A stretch of 64,000 nt of DNA from Mesorhizobium sp. AR02 (lineage in GTDB: Bacteria > Pseudomonadota > Alphaproteobacteria > Rhizobiales > Rhizobiaceae). This document shows positions 33,643 to 42,348 of this stretch, piece by piece. A program made the translations under genes and the position numbers. The notes below the pieces were generated by a model. That model had not been told where the DNA came from. It ran no database searches and saw only the letters and a list, made by a program, of their open reading frames with translations. The DNA lies in the NCBI RefSeq assembly GCF_024746835.1, contig NZ_CP080531.1, forward strand, positions 3,988,001 through 4,052,000. The letters run 5' to 3'. The stretch's first letter is position 1, and each line of letters begins with the position of its first letter.

Positions 33643-33664
33643 GAGAGGCGTCAATCCGCCTCTC
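33643..33664 (+). terminator. Hairpin after the PBP gene
   Basis: GAGAGGCG (33643-33650) pairs with CGCCTCTC (33657-33664) around a 6-base loop. There is no T-run, so it may be a processing or partial termination site. Confidence 0.4.
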
Positions 33665-33710
33665 GCCAGCGCCACAGTGTTCGGCTACACCTCCGGCCGG
33701 AGACTGCGAC

Positions 33711-34463
33711 ATGGCTGAACTCGACACCAGAAAAACCATCGTGCTGACCGGCGCCAGCCGCGGCATCGGCCACGCCACGGTCAAGCGTTTTTCGCGCGAG
33801 GGCTGGCGCGTCATCACCTGTTCGCGCCAGGCCTTTGCCGAGGATTGCCCGTGGCCTGCGGGCCCGGAGGACCACATCAAGGTCGATCTCGCCGACCAGG
33901 AAGATGTCGGCATCGCCGTCTCGGAAATCCGTCACCGGCTGGAAGCGCATGGCGGCCAGTTGCATGCGCTGGTCAACAATGCCGGCATTTCGCCAAAGCT
34001 CAAGGACGGCAACAGCCGCATGGACTCGATCGACACGCCGATGCATGTCTGGCGTGACGTGTTCCAGGTCAATTTCTTCGCGCCGATCATGCTGGCGCGC
34101 GGGCTGTTCAAGGAACTGGCGGCGGCCAAGGGTTCGATCGTCAACGTCACTTCGATCGCCGGCACCCGCGTGCATCCTTTCGCCGGCACCGCCTATGCAA
34201 CTTCGAAGGCCGCACTTGGTTCGCTGACGCGTGAGATGGCGCATGATTTCGGCCCGCATGGCATCCGCGTCAACGCCATCGCGCCGGGCGAGATCGACAC
34301 CGCGATCCTGTCGCCGGGCACGGAAAAGATCGTCGAGACGATCCCGCTGCGACGCCTCGGCACCACGGCCGAGGTCGCCGACATCATCTTCTTCCTGTGC
34401 TCGCAGCAGGCCTCCTATGTGACCGGCTCGGAAATCCACATCAATGGCGGCCAGCACGTTTAG
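33711..34463 (+). CDS. SDR-family oxidoreductase
   Basis: A 250-residue classical short-chain dehydrogenase. The cofactor motif TGASRGIG is at residues 13-20, NNAGIS at 89-94 and the catalytic residues are Ser148, Tyr162 and Lys166 (YATSK). The PGEIDT segment after the active site is typical of the fold. The substrate is unknown. It is convergent with the MFS gene 12 bp away and has no obvious partner. Confidence 0.9.
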   Translation: MAELDTRKTIVLTGASRGIGHATVKRFSREGWRVITCSRQAFAEDCPWPAGPEDHIKVDLADQEDVGIAVSEIRHRLEAHGGQLHALVNNAGISPKLKDGNSRMDSIDTPMHVWRDVFQVNFFAPIMLARGLFKELAAAKGSIVNVTSIAGTRVHPFAGTAYATSKAALGSLTREMAHDFGPHGIRVNAIAPGEIDTAILSPGTEKIVETIPLRRLGTTAEVADIIFFLCSQQASYVTGSEIHINGGQHV

Positions 34464-34475
34464 ATACTGGAGCGG

Positions 34476-35660
34476 TCAGATCGTCCTCGCCCGTCCCGCA
34501 AGGCTTCCCAGGACCGCCATCAGCAAGGCGGCGACGGCGCAGGCGCCCAGGGCCAGGCTCCAGTTCCCGGTTGCGTCATGGGCAAGACCAGCCAGCGGCG
34601 GGCCCGCGGCCGCCAGCGAATAGCCCAGGCATTGCGCCATTCCCGACAGCGCTGCCGCCTCTTGGCTGTGCGAAGCCCTCAGGCTGACGAAGGAGAGGCC
34701 CAGCATGAAGGCGGCACCGGCGCCGAAGCCGAACAGCGCGATCCAAAGTGCTGCAAGGGCCGGAAGCTGCCAGAGGCCGAGCAGCGAAAGGCATGTGGTC
34801 AGTGCCACGCCGATGGTCATGGCGCGCTGGTCCTCCATGCGCCTGACGGCGGTGCCGAGCAGCAGACCGGGGATCGCGATTGCCAATTGACACAGCCCAT
34901 GCAGCGAGCCCGCGATCGCTGGGGGATAGCCCGCCTCCGCCAGGATCGAGGGCAACCATCCGACGATCACGTAGAAGACCAGCGAGGTGAGGCCGAGAAA
35001 GCCCGTCACCTGCCAGGCAAGAGCCGAGCGCCAGAGGTGTCCGCGGTCCTGTGTGGAAGATGCCGCTCGCTCCGGGGCGGCGGGCATTTGAAGCTGGGGC
35101 GCCCAGGCGATCAGGGCCGCGACGGGAAAGATCAGCGTGGCGGCAAGCGAGAGATGCCAGTTCGATCCCGGCAATTGAGCGAGCGGGATCGCCGCTGTCG
35201 ATGTCAATGCCTGCGAAAGTCCGGACACGATGGCATAGAAGCCGGTCAGGCTGGCGACCCGGTTGGGAAAATCACGTTTCAGCAAGCTTGGTAGCAGGAC
35301 GTTGGCGACAGCTATCCCTGCCCCAAGCGTGCCGGTGCCGACGAACAGCGCCCAGAGCGGGCCGGTCGAACGCAGGGCAATGCCGGTGGCAACAACAAGC
35401 ATCGCTGCGAATAACGACCTTTCGATGCCGTATCGACGCGCCAGTCCGGCCGCGAAAGGCGAGATCGCCGCGAACGCCAGCAAGGGCAGGGTCGTCAGCA
35501 GTCCTGCCTCAGTGGCGCTGATGCCGCTGGTTTGCCGGATCATGCCGAGCATCGGCGCCACGCCGGTGATGGGCGCGCGAAGCGTCGATGCGATCAGCAT
35601 GATGCCAAAGACGAGAAGCCCCTGGCCGCTCGATGTCCTGACAATTTCTCTTACCGTCAT
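34476..35660 (-). CDS. MFS transporter, CynX/NimT family
   Basis: A 394-residue inner-membrane protein with twelve predicted membrane segments. The N-terminal stretch ASTLRAPITGVAPMLGMI is characteristic of the CynX/NimT group, which includes cyanate and 2-nitroimidazole transporters. The start at 35660 follows GGAGCTTGCA. It lies downstream of an oxidoreductase gene on the same strand, and a divergent AraC regulator precedes that; in E. coli the AraC-type NimR neighbours and controls nimT. Export of a small toxic or nitro compound is the most likely role, by analogy. Confidence 0.82.
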   Translation of the reverse strand: MTVREIVRTSSGQGLLVFGIMLIASTLRAPITGVAPMLGMIRQTSGISATEAGLLTTLPLLAFAAISPFAAGLARRYGIERSLFAAMLVVATGIALRSTGPLWALFVGTGTLGAGIAVANVLLPSLLKRDFPNRVASLTGFYAIVSGLSQALTSTAAIPLAQLPGSNWHLSLAATLIFPVAALIAWAPQLQMPAAPERAASSTQDRGHLWRSALAWQVTGFLGLTSLVFYVIVGWLPSILAEAGYPPAIAGSLHGLCQLAIAIPGLLLGTAVRRMEDQRAMTIGVALTTCLSLLGLWQLPALAALWIALFGFGAGAAFMLGLSFVSLRASHSQEAAALSGMAQCLGYSLAAAGPPLAGLAHDATGNWSLALGACAVAALLMAVLGSLAGRARTI

Positions 35661-35781
35661 TGCAAGCTCCTGACCTGTTGTTGGCGCCTGGGCGCCTTGA
35701 TTTGGGTGTTTCGGAAAATGAATATCGCCAGCCGTCTCCAGCCCGTGCCGGAGCGCCGGGTCGTCGACAGAAACGACCGGC

Positions 35782-36702
35782 TTATCCGGCTATGGTGAGG
35801 ACAGCCTTGCCGCTGAAACTGCGCTGTCGCAGGGCGTCCAGGGCCTGGGCGATATCCGCCCACGGCAAGGTCAAGGCCACGCGGGTTTCCAGCCGACCGG
35901 CCGCGACCAGAGCGAGCAGCGATGCGATATCAGCGCCAATGCCTGAGCCGGATGTGTAGTAGGCGAAGGTCTGAAGCCTCGCGCCCTCATGACCCGGAAC
36001 GAATTGGCGGAAGCCAACCGGCGTCAGCTCGCCACTGCTCGAACCGAACATGACGATGGTCCCGCCGGGTGCGACGCGTTCGATCGCATGGGCGAGGCTT
36101 TCGCCGCCGACCGACTCGGTGATCAGCGAAAACGGGCCCTCGGCCAGTTCGATCGCCTCGACCACCTGCCCGGCGCCGAGATCGCGGAGATCGTCGCCAT
36201 GCCGGGCGGCGGCGATCGCGGCTACCGAGGCACCTTGCTCGCGGGCGATCTGGATCTGGAAACGGCCGACCGCACCGCTTGCGCCGGTGATCAGCACCTG
36301 CTGGCCGGCGAGGTCACCGCCATGGCGCAAGGTCCTGAGCGCCGTCGTGCCCGCGACCGGAAGCGTGGCCGCCGAGACGAAGCTGACCTCCTCCGGCAGG
36401 ACAGCGAGACGCTCGGTCGGAACGGCGACACGTTCGGCCCAGCCGGCTTCGTCGACCAAAGCCACGACCCGGGTGCCAACGGCCGGTCCGGAGCCATCGG
36501 CTGCCGCCCGTTCGACGACCCCAACGACGTCCTGGCCGGGTATCCAGCCCTTAGGACGTATGCTGAGCAGGCGCAGTTCGCCACGGTTCAACGAGGTTGC
36601 GTGGACCGAGACCAGCGCTTCGTTCCCGAGGGGCCGGGGTTCCTCGACCTCGCAGATCGTCAGTCCGGTTGCGCCGTCGGGAGAGATGACTAGGGCGCGC
36701 AT
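35782..36702 (-). CDS. Zinc-independent MDR-family oxidoreductase (quinone oxidoreductase-like)
   Basis: A 306-residue medium-chain reductase. The GroES-like N-domain (SLNRGELRLL, GQDVVGVVERA) is followed by the Rossmann site VLITGASGAVGRFQ near residue 140 and the C-terminal QRSFSGKAVLTI. The structural and catalytic zinc cysteines are absent, which places it with quinone reductase/zeta-crystallin-like enzymes. It is divergent from the AraC-type regulator (169 bp apart) and 121 bp upstream of the NimT-like transporter, so it is the likely first target of that regulator. Confidence 0.85.
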   Translation of the reverse strand: MRALVISPDGATGLTICEVEEPRPLGNEALVSVHATSLNRGELRLLSIRPKGWIPGQDVVGVVERAAADGSGPAVGTRVVALVDEAGWAERVAVPTERLAVLPEEVSFVSAATLPVAGTTALRTLRHGGDLAGQQVLITGASGAVGRFQIQIAREQGASVAAIAAARHGDDLRDLGAGQVVEAIELAEGPFSLITESVGGESLAHAIERVAPGGTIVMFGSSSGELTPVGFRQFVPGHEGARLQTFAYYTSGSGIGADIASLLALVAAGRLETRVALTLPWADIAQALDALRQRSFSGKAVLTIAG

Positions 36703-36871
36703 GGTTCATACCTCATTGCCGCATGGTGGACGCACAGCTCTTCGGGCAACCGAAGAAAGCGCAGCCGAGTTCCGCACGCTCCAGGGCTGCTCATTCACAG
36801 GCGGACCCTATCGATTTTCTCTCTTGAATAATTTAGATATCAGAGCAGATGATCGCTAAAAGTCGTCAATC

Positions 36872-37684
36872 ATGAAACAACCTCTTCGCTATCCCTGGCT
36901 CAATTTCGATGTGGATGAGTTTTCAGCGCCGGCGATTGCCGTGCGCGTCGACGTCCCCGAAACCAGAGCGGAGGTATCAGCCCATTGGCATCGCAAGGGG
37001 CAACTCGTCTTCGCGCTCGGCGGCGGCGTCACCTGCCGCGTTCCCAGTGGCCTCTGGATGGTGCCGCCGCATTGCGGCGTGTGGGTGCCAAGCCGCATGG
37101 AGCACAGCAACATCGCGACGGCCAATGCGCGGATATTCTTCGTCTACATCGAGCCCGGTGCTGCGGAACTGCCGGACCGATGCTGCACGCTTTCGATCTC
37201 GCCACTGCTACGAGAACTCATCATCGAGCTGTCGGACTGCGCGCCTGATGATGCGAGGTGCGCTTTCCTGGGAGGGGTCCTGCTTGCTGAACTGCCTGAT
37301 ATGCCTGTCCAGCAATTGCATCTGCCGATCTCTTCCGAGCCACGCTTGCGGCGGATCGCCGAAGCGCTGGCGGACGATCCCGCTGACCGCAGCACGCTGG
37401 CGGAGTGGGCCAATCGCGTCGCGCTCAGCGAGAGCAGCCTCGCTCGTCTCGTTGTCAAGGAGACAGGCTTGAGCTTCGGCCGCTGGCGTCAGCAATTGCA
37501 CTTGATCGTTGCGATAAGGGAGCTGGCTTCGGGCGCAAGCGTTCAGCGGGTTTCGGGCGATCTCGGCTACGAGTCCGTCACAGCCTTCATCACCATGTTC
37601 AAAAAGGCGCTGGGCAAGCCTCCCGCACAATATCTCAGCAGCATCGCACAGAATGGCGGTTCTGCCTTCACCCGATCAGCTTAA
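36872..37684 (+). CDS. AraC-family transcriptional regulator (NimR-like)
   Basis: A 270-residue regulator. The N-terminal cupin sensor (HWHRKGQLVFALGG, WMVPPHCGVWVPSRMEH) is of the type seen in YeaM/NimR. The C-terminal double helix-turn-helix covers about 165-260 (LSESSLARLVVKETGLSFGRWRQQ, LGYESVTAFITMFKKALGKPP). It is divergent from the oxidoreductase and close to the CynX/NimT-type transporter. Its stop overlaps the end of the convergent antiporter gene by four bases. Confidence 0.85.
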   Translation: MKQPLRYPWLNFDVDEFSAPAIAVRVDVPETRAEVSAHWHRKGQLVFALGGGVTCRVPSGLWMVPPHCGVWVPSRMEHSNIATANARIFFVYIEPGAAELPDRCCTLSISPLLRELIIELSDCAPDDARCAFLGGVLLAELPDMPVQQLHLPISSEPRLRRIAEALADDPADRSTLAEWANRVALSESSLARLVVKETGLSFGRWRQQLHLIVAIRELASGASVQRVSGDLGYESVTAFITMFKKALGKPPAQYLSSIAQNGGSAFTRSA

Positions 37685-39465
37685 GCCACGGACGGTTCAA
37701 CCGCCTCTGGCTTGTGCCCCAGCACCTCTTCGACGATGCCGCGCGCGATTTCGCGTTCGCCCATGATCACCGTGTCGGCACCGAGTCCCTTGAGATGCTC
37801 GACCTCGGCATCGGAATGGGCGCGGGCGACGACGTTGATGTTGGGATTGGCGGCACGCGCCCTGAGCACGATCTGGCCGGCCTCGAAGGCATTGGGGATG
37901 GCGAGGATCAGCCGCCTGGCGCCTTCGGGATTGGCGGCGGCGAAGACTTCGGCGTTGGCCGCATTGCCGGCGACGGTCTCGACCCCGTCCGCCTTCAGCT
38001 TGGCCAGCGTCTTGTCGGCGTCCTCGATGACGAGGAAGGGCAAGCCAGCGTTTTTCAGCGCCGCGCCGACCAGGCCACCGACCCGACCGTAGCCGATCAG
38101 GATGGCATGACCGGTGAGTGCCGTTTTCGGCGGCGGACCGTCTTCCTTTTTGGAGGTTGCGGCGACCGAGGCGACCTGGCCCGGTTCCGTCGCCGGACCG
38201 ACCGGCTTGGCGGCCGCCGGCGGTGCCGTCCTGGCGGCGCGGGCCTCCAGCCACGGTTTCATCCAGTCGATGACCAGGAACATCAGTGGATTCAGCACGA
38301 TCGACAGGATGGCCCCGGCCAGGATCAGGTCGCGGCCCTGTTCGGGCAGAAGTTTCAGCCCGACGCCGAGTTCCGCCAGGATGAAGGAGAATTCGCCGAT
38401 CTGGGCAAGGCTGGCCGAAATCATCAAGGCTGTCGCCAGGGGATAGCCGAAGGCGATGACGATGACGAACGCCGCCAGCGACTTGCCGATGACGATGATA
38501 GCGAGCGTCGCCAGGATCGGCAGGCCGTTGCTGAACAGGCTGAACGGGTCGAACAGCATGCCGACGGAGACGAAGAACAACACCGAGAAGGCATCGCGCA
38601 AAGGCAGCGATTCTTCCGCCGCGCGATGGCTTAACTCGGATTCGCTCATGATCATGCCGGCGAAGAAGGCGCCGAGCGCCAGCGAGACGCCGAACAGTTT
38701 TGCCGCGCCGAAAGCGACGCCGAGCGCGATCGCCAGCACCGCCAGCCGGAACAGCTCGCGCGACCCGGTATGGGCGACGTAATGCAGGATCCAGGGAATG
38801 ACCCGGCGGCCGACCACCAGCATGACGACGACGAAGGCGGCGACCTTGGCCAGCGTAATGCCGACGACGCCCCAGATGCCGTAGCTGGCCGGCAGCGACA
38901 GCAGGCCGCTCGAGTGCACATCCGCCTGTTCCTGGCCGCCCAGCACGCCGGCAAGGGCCGGCAGCAGCACCAGCGCCAGCACCATGGCCAGATCCTCGAC
39001 GATGAGCCAGCCGACGGCGATGCGGCCGCGTTCGGTCTCGATCAGCCGGCGTTCCTGAAGCGCGCGCAGCAGCACCACGGTGGAAGCCACCGACAGCGCC
39101 AGGCCGAAGACCAGACCCGCGCCCATCGACCAGCCGAGCATCCAGGACAGTCCGGCGCCGAGCGCGGTGGCAAAGCCGATCTGGACGATGGCGCCGGGCA
39201 CGGCGATGGCGCGGACGGACAGCAAATCCTTCAGCGAGAAATGCAGGCCGACGCCGAACATCAGGAGGATGACGCCGATTTCGGCCAGTTCGTTGGCAAG
39301 GCCGGCATCGGCGACGAAGCCGGGCGTGTTCGGCCCGACCAGCACGCCGGCCACGAGGTAGCCGACCAGCGGCGGAATGCGGAAACGATTGGCGAGAGCG
39401 CCGAAGACGAAAGCCAGCCCCAGACCGGCGACGATGGTGGCGATAAGGGGCGTGTCATGCGGCAT
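37681..39465 (-). CDS. Monovalent cation:proton antiporter, CPA2 family with RCK domain (YbaL-like)
   Basis: A 594-residue inner-membrane protein. About twelve membrane segments cover residues 5-390 (GYLVAGVLVGPNTPGF, IGVILLMFGVGLHFSL, IVEDLAMVLALVLLP). An Ala/Pro-rich linker is followed by a TrkA-N/RCK nucleotide-binding domain (HAILIGYGRVGGLVG, VIEDADKTLAKLK, ANPEGARRLILAIPNAFEAG). This architecture matches YbaL/KefB-type K+/H+ antiporters; the length is usual. It has its own upstream region and ends tail-to-tail with the AraC gene. Confidence 0.9.
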   Translation of the reverse strand: MPHDTPLIATIVAGLGLAFVFGALANRFRIPPLVGYLVAGVLVGPNTPGFVADAGLANELAEIGVILLMFGVGLHFSLKDLLSVRAIAVPGAIVQIGFATALGAGLSWMLGWSMGAGLVFGLALSVASTVVLLRALQERRLIETERGRIAVGWLIVEDLAMVLALVLLPALAGVLGGQEQADVHSSGLLSLPASYGIWGVVGITLAKVAAFVVVMLVVGRRVIPWILHYVAHTGSRELFRLAVLAIALGVAFGAAKLFGVSLALGAFFAGMIMSESELSHRAAEESLPLRDAFSVLFFVSVGMLFDPFSLFSNGLPILATLAIIVIGKSLAAFVIVIAFGYPLATALMISASLAQIGEFSFILAELGVGLKLLPEQGRDLILAGAILSIVLNPLMFLVIDWMKPWLEARAARTAPPAAAKPVGPATEPGQVASVAATSKKEDGPPPKTALTGHAILIGYGRVGGLVGAALKNAGLPFLVIEDADKTLAKLKADGVETVAGNAANAEVFAAANPEGARRLILAIPNAFEAGQIVLRARAANPNINVVARAHSDAEVEHLKGLGADTVIMGEREIARGIVEEVLGHKPEAVEPSVA

Positions 39466-39605
39466 TGTCTATGGAGCGCCTTTCAAACTAGCGATGTCGG
39501 ATGTGCGCCGCCCGAAGCCGCCGCCTGTTTTGCAATATGGTGGAAGGGGTGACGGTGATGCAACCCGCAGGGCGCGAAAATCGACGGTGCGGCGGCAAAA
39601 TGCTT

Positions 39606-39631
39606 GACCGGCGGCTGAGAAGCCGCCGGTC
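39606..39631 (-). terminator. Strong hairpin with GAGA tetraloop
   Basis: The 11-bp perfect arms 39606-39616 and 39621-39631 enclose GAGA (TCTC on the minus strand). On the minus strand it lies just past the host-attachment gene and is followed by AAGCATTTTG. It is the likely terminator of that gene. Confidence 0.65.
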
Positions 39632-39682
39632 CGATTTGGGCTCACGATGGCTTCGTTTCGATGGCCGGCCCGTCGCCTGCGG

Positions 39683-40132
39683 TCAGGCTGCCTGCAGCAA
39701 GGCCTCGATCTCAGAGATGGCGTGGTTGGTCAGCGTCTTCGGAATTTCAGCCGTCACCTTGTCCTCGACTTCCTTGTGCAGTTTCTTGCGCATGGCGCCG
39801 AGCACCACGGGCGGCGCGACAAGGACAATCTCGTCGAATTCGCCGCCATGCGCGAGCTTGTAGAGCCGGGCGGCAATGTCATCGGCGAAGCGCTCCTTGC
39901 CGATCCGGTGCCAGTCCGTGTCTTCGACGGCGCTGCGATGCACCGACGGGCCATCATTGTGCCGACCTGGACTGTCGGTGCCTTGTTCGCGGGTTGGCGG
40001 AGTGTCCTGTTCCATCATCTGCACGACCTCAAGGTTGGGAAACTTGTTGCCGCCGGCATTCTTGAGGAAGAGCGCTTTTTCGCCGTCGGCCACCATGACC
40101 CAGATGCCGTGCTTCAGCTTGATCGTGCCCAT
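39683..40132 (-). CDS. Host attachment family protein
   Basis: A 149-residue soluble protein of the 'protein required for attachment to host cells' family, which derives its name from Agrobacterium work. Visible family features are the opening KLKHGIWVMVADGEKALFLKN, the central HRSAVEDTDWHRIGKERFADDIA and ELVLVAPP-type strand (FDEIVLVAPPVVLGAMR) that recall the eRF1/baeRF fold. The start at 40132 follows AAGGAACCC; the longer open frame to 40357 is not supported. The biochemical role is not established. Confidence 0.8.
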   Translation of the reverse strand: MGTIKLKHGIWVMVADGEKALFLKNAGGNKFPNLEVVQMMEQDTPPTREQGTDSPGRHNDGPSVHRSAVEDTDWHRIGKERFADDIAARLYKLAHGGEFDEIVLVAPPVVLGAMRKKLHKEVEDKVTAEIPKTLTNHAISEIEALLQAA

Positions 40133-40562
40133 GATGATGGGTTCCTTTCCTTGCTGCGGCGACGCCTTATGCGGCACTCCGCTGCGGTTTCGATTTTGGG
40201 TAGTGGACGTGATGGGAACGCCTTGGGAAGCAGTAATGTTCCACCTGCATAAGCCAGCTGAATGCCCCCCGACCGAGGCCGAGGGTTGGGAGTCGGCGGC
40301 CGGCGACTTTAATCTACTGAATTGGTAGAAATTAGAAAAAACTGTTTTGCGAAACAAATGGCAGGTGGCTAAAAAGACCTGAAATCAAGGCCCGCTTCAG
40401 CGGCTTGAATCCGTCCACACCCTGGATGTGGAATATTTTTCTCCTGCCTTTCGCAGTTGCGAAAAAGCGATTGCCTGCCATCACAGGATGCGCGAGTGCT
40501 TTGCTTCTGGTTTTTCGCGCCCGGGCGTAAAACTGCGACACTGTTCCCGGATTGCTTTTGTC
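40133..40562. other. 430-bp divergent region upstream of the cys operon
   Basis: No gene is supported. It carries an AT-rich tract around 40315-40380, a small hairpin TCCACA..TGTGGA at 40414-40432 followed by ATATTTTT, and a 16-bp palindrome at 40449-40464. It should hold the promoters for the host-attachment gene (minus) and for cysG (plus). Confidence 0.5.
40449..40464. promoter_or_regulatory. Palindrome TTTCGCA-gt-TGCGAAA, candidate operator of the cys operon
   Basis: Seven-base perfect arms around two bases, 98 bp upstream of the cysG start. It is the best symmetrical site in this region. The regulator is unknown; a sulfur regulator of the CysB/Cbl type would normally recognise a different, less compact site. 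Confidence 0.35.
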
Positions 40563-42014
40563 ATGCCGCATACCAATGCCAAGCTCAACGCCTTTCCCGT
40601 GTTCGTGCGGGTCGAGGGCGAAGCCGTGGCCATTGTAGGCGGCGGCGAGGAAGCTTTGGCCAAGGCGCGGCTGATCGGGCAGTCGAGCGCGGTGCTGCGC
40701 ATTATCGCCCAAGATGCCGAACCGGAGCTGCTTGCCTTCATCGCTCAGTCCGGCGCCAGCCATTTCGCGGCAGCTTACGATGCCTCGCAGCTCGAAGGCG
40801 CGGTCATGGTGTTTGCCGCCAGTGGCGATGAGGCGCTTGACCGCCGTGTCGCCGCGGACGCCCGCAAGCTGGGTATCCCCGTCAATGCCGTCGACCGGCC
40901 GGAGCTCTGCGATTTCTTCACCCCGGCTCTGGTCAACCGTGCGCCGGTCGCCATTGCCATCGGAACTGAAGGCGCCGGCCCGGTGCTTGCCCAGATGCTG
41001 CGCAGCCGCATCGATCAGATGCTGTCGCCGTCGCTTGGGTCGCTGGCAACGCTCGCCGCTTCGCTGCGTGGCGCGGCCGAAAAATTGCTACCGAAAGGCA
41101 ACGCCCGCCGCCGCTTCTGGAGCAGCTTTTTCCAGGGTGCTCCGGCCCGAGCCGTCGAAGCCGGCCAGCTGTCGCAGGCGCATGACGCGGCCGTCGATCT
41201 TCTGCTGTCGAACGCACCGGCTGCGGGCCACATCGCCCTGGTCGGCGCCGGTCCCGGCGCCGAGGATCTTTTGACGCTGCGTGCGCATCGCCTGCTGATG
41301 GAAGCCGATGTCATCGTCCATGACGCGCTGGTGCCGGAGGCGGTCGTCGCCATGGGCCGCCGCGATGCCGAGCGCCTTCCGGTCGGCAAACGCAAGGGCT
41401 GCCACACCAAGAGCCAGGCCGAGATCAACGCGCTGCTGGTCGAGCTTGGCCGCCAGGGCAAGCGCGTGGTGCGGCTGAAGTCGGGCGATCCGCTGGTGTT
41501 CGGCCGCGCCGGTGAGGAGATGGCGGCTCTGCGCGATGCCGGCATCGCCTATGAGGTGGTTCCCGGCGTCACCGCGGCCTTTGCCGCCGCCGCCGATTTC
41601 GAACTGCCGCTCACCTTGCGCGGTGTGTCGTCGTCGATGGTCTTCACCACCGGCCACGATCTCAAGGGCAATTCATTGCCTGACTGGGCCAAGCTCGCGA
41701 TTTCCGGTGCGACCGTCGCCGTCTATATGGGCCGCTCGGTCGCGGCTGAAGTCGCCGGCCGGCTGATCGAAGCCGGGCTGTCGCCTGACACGGCGGTGGC
41801 CGTGGTCGAGAATGCCAGCCTGGCCAACCGGCGCCGTTTCCACGGCACGCTGGCCGATCTGCCGTCGCTGGAAGCGCGTGGCGATCTTTCCGGGCCGGTC
41901 ATGACCATTATCGGCGATGCGGTCGCGGGCGCCAATTTTGAACGGTCCGAGCCGCTCGCGGCACACAGGTATGAAGGCGCGGCCAAAGCCGCCACTGAGA
42001 GAGTTCAGCCATGA
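40563..42014 (+). CDS. cysG: Siroheme synthase (multifunctional)
   Basis: A 483-residue enzyme that makes siroheme for sulfite reductase. The N-terminal part (1-210) is the NAD-dependent precorrin-2 dehydrogenase/ferrochelatase (VAIVGGGEEALAKARL). The C-terminal part (about 220-470) is uroporphyrinogen III methyltransferase (LVGAGPGAEDLLTLRA, VRLKSGDPLVFGRAGEE, EVVPGVTAA). The start at 40563 fits the family; an in-frame extension to 40428 does not. Its stop overlaps the next start (ATGA). First gene of the cysG-DUF2849-cysI-cysH operon. Confidence 0.95.
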   Translation: MPHTNAKLNAFPVFVRVEGEAVAIVGGGEEALAKARLIGQSSAVLRIIAQDAEPELLAFIAQSGASHFAAAYDASQLEGAVMVFAASGDEALDRRVAADARKLGIPVNAVDRPELCDFFTPALVNRAPVAIAIGTEGAGPVLAQMLRSRIDQMLSPSLGSLATLAASLRGAAEKLLPKGNARRRFWSSFFQGAPARAVEAGQLSQAHDAAVDLLLSNAPAAGHIALVGAGPGAEDLLTLRAHRLLMEADVIVHDALVPEAVVAMGRRDAERLPVGKRKGCHTKSQAEINALLVELGRQGKRVVRLKSGDPLVFGRAGEEMAALRDAGIAYEVVPGVTAAFAAAADFELPLTLRGVSSSMVFTTGHDLKGNSLPDWAKLAISGATVAVYMGRSVAAEVAGRLIEAGLSPDTAVAVVENASLANRRRFHGTLADLPSLEARGDLSGPVMTIIGDAVAGANFERSEPLAAHRYEGAAKAATERVQP

Positions 42015-42304
42015 AGATACTGACCGCCAACCGCCTGACCGATGGCATCGCCGTCTGGTATGCCGATGGCGGCTGGGCCGAGACGGTGGGCCACGCCGAC
42101 CTTGCCCATGACAAGGCGGCCGAGGACCGCCTGGAGGCGATCGGTGCCAAGGCCTATGCCGACAATGAAGTGGTCGATGTCAATCTGATCGATGCGGACG
42201 TCGTCGACGGCGTTGTCGAGCCGGTGCGGCTGCGCGAAAAGATCCGCGCCGCGGGACCGACCATCCGGAACGATCTCGGCAAGCAGGCCGAGCGGGCGGC
42301 GTAG
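42011..42304 (+). CDS. DUF2849 family protein
   Basis: A 97-residue soluble protein (ANRLTDGIAVWYADGGWAE, EPVRLREKIRAAGPTIR). It overlaps cysG by four bases and precedes cysI by 44 bp. The family is restricted largely to alphaproteobacteria and is found in sulfite reductase operons; its molecular role is unknown. An accessory function in siroheme or sulfite reductase assembly is inference from position. Confidence 0.88.
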   Translation: MKILTANRLTDGIAVWYADGGWAETVGHADLAHDKAAEDRLEAIGAKAYADNEVVDVNLIDADVVDGVVEPVRLREKIRAAGPTIRNDLGKQAERAA

Positions 42305-42348
42305 CCAGATTTGAGTGAAACGGGCGGACGCGCCCTGAAAGACGAAGC

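Noticed and set aside
40133..40357. N-terminal extension of the host-attachment protein
   Set aside because: The conserved family N-terminus starts at the ATG at 40132, preceded by AAGGA; the extra 75 residues look like translated intergenic DNA.
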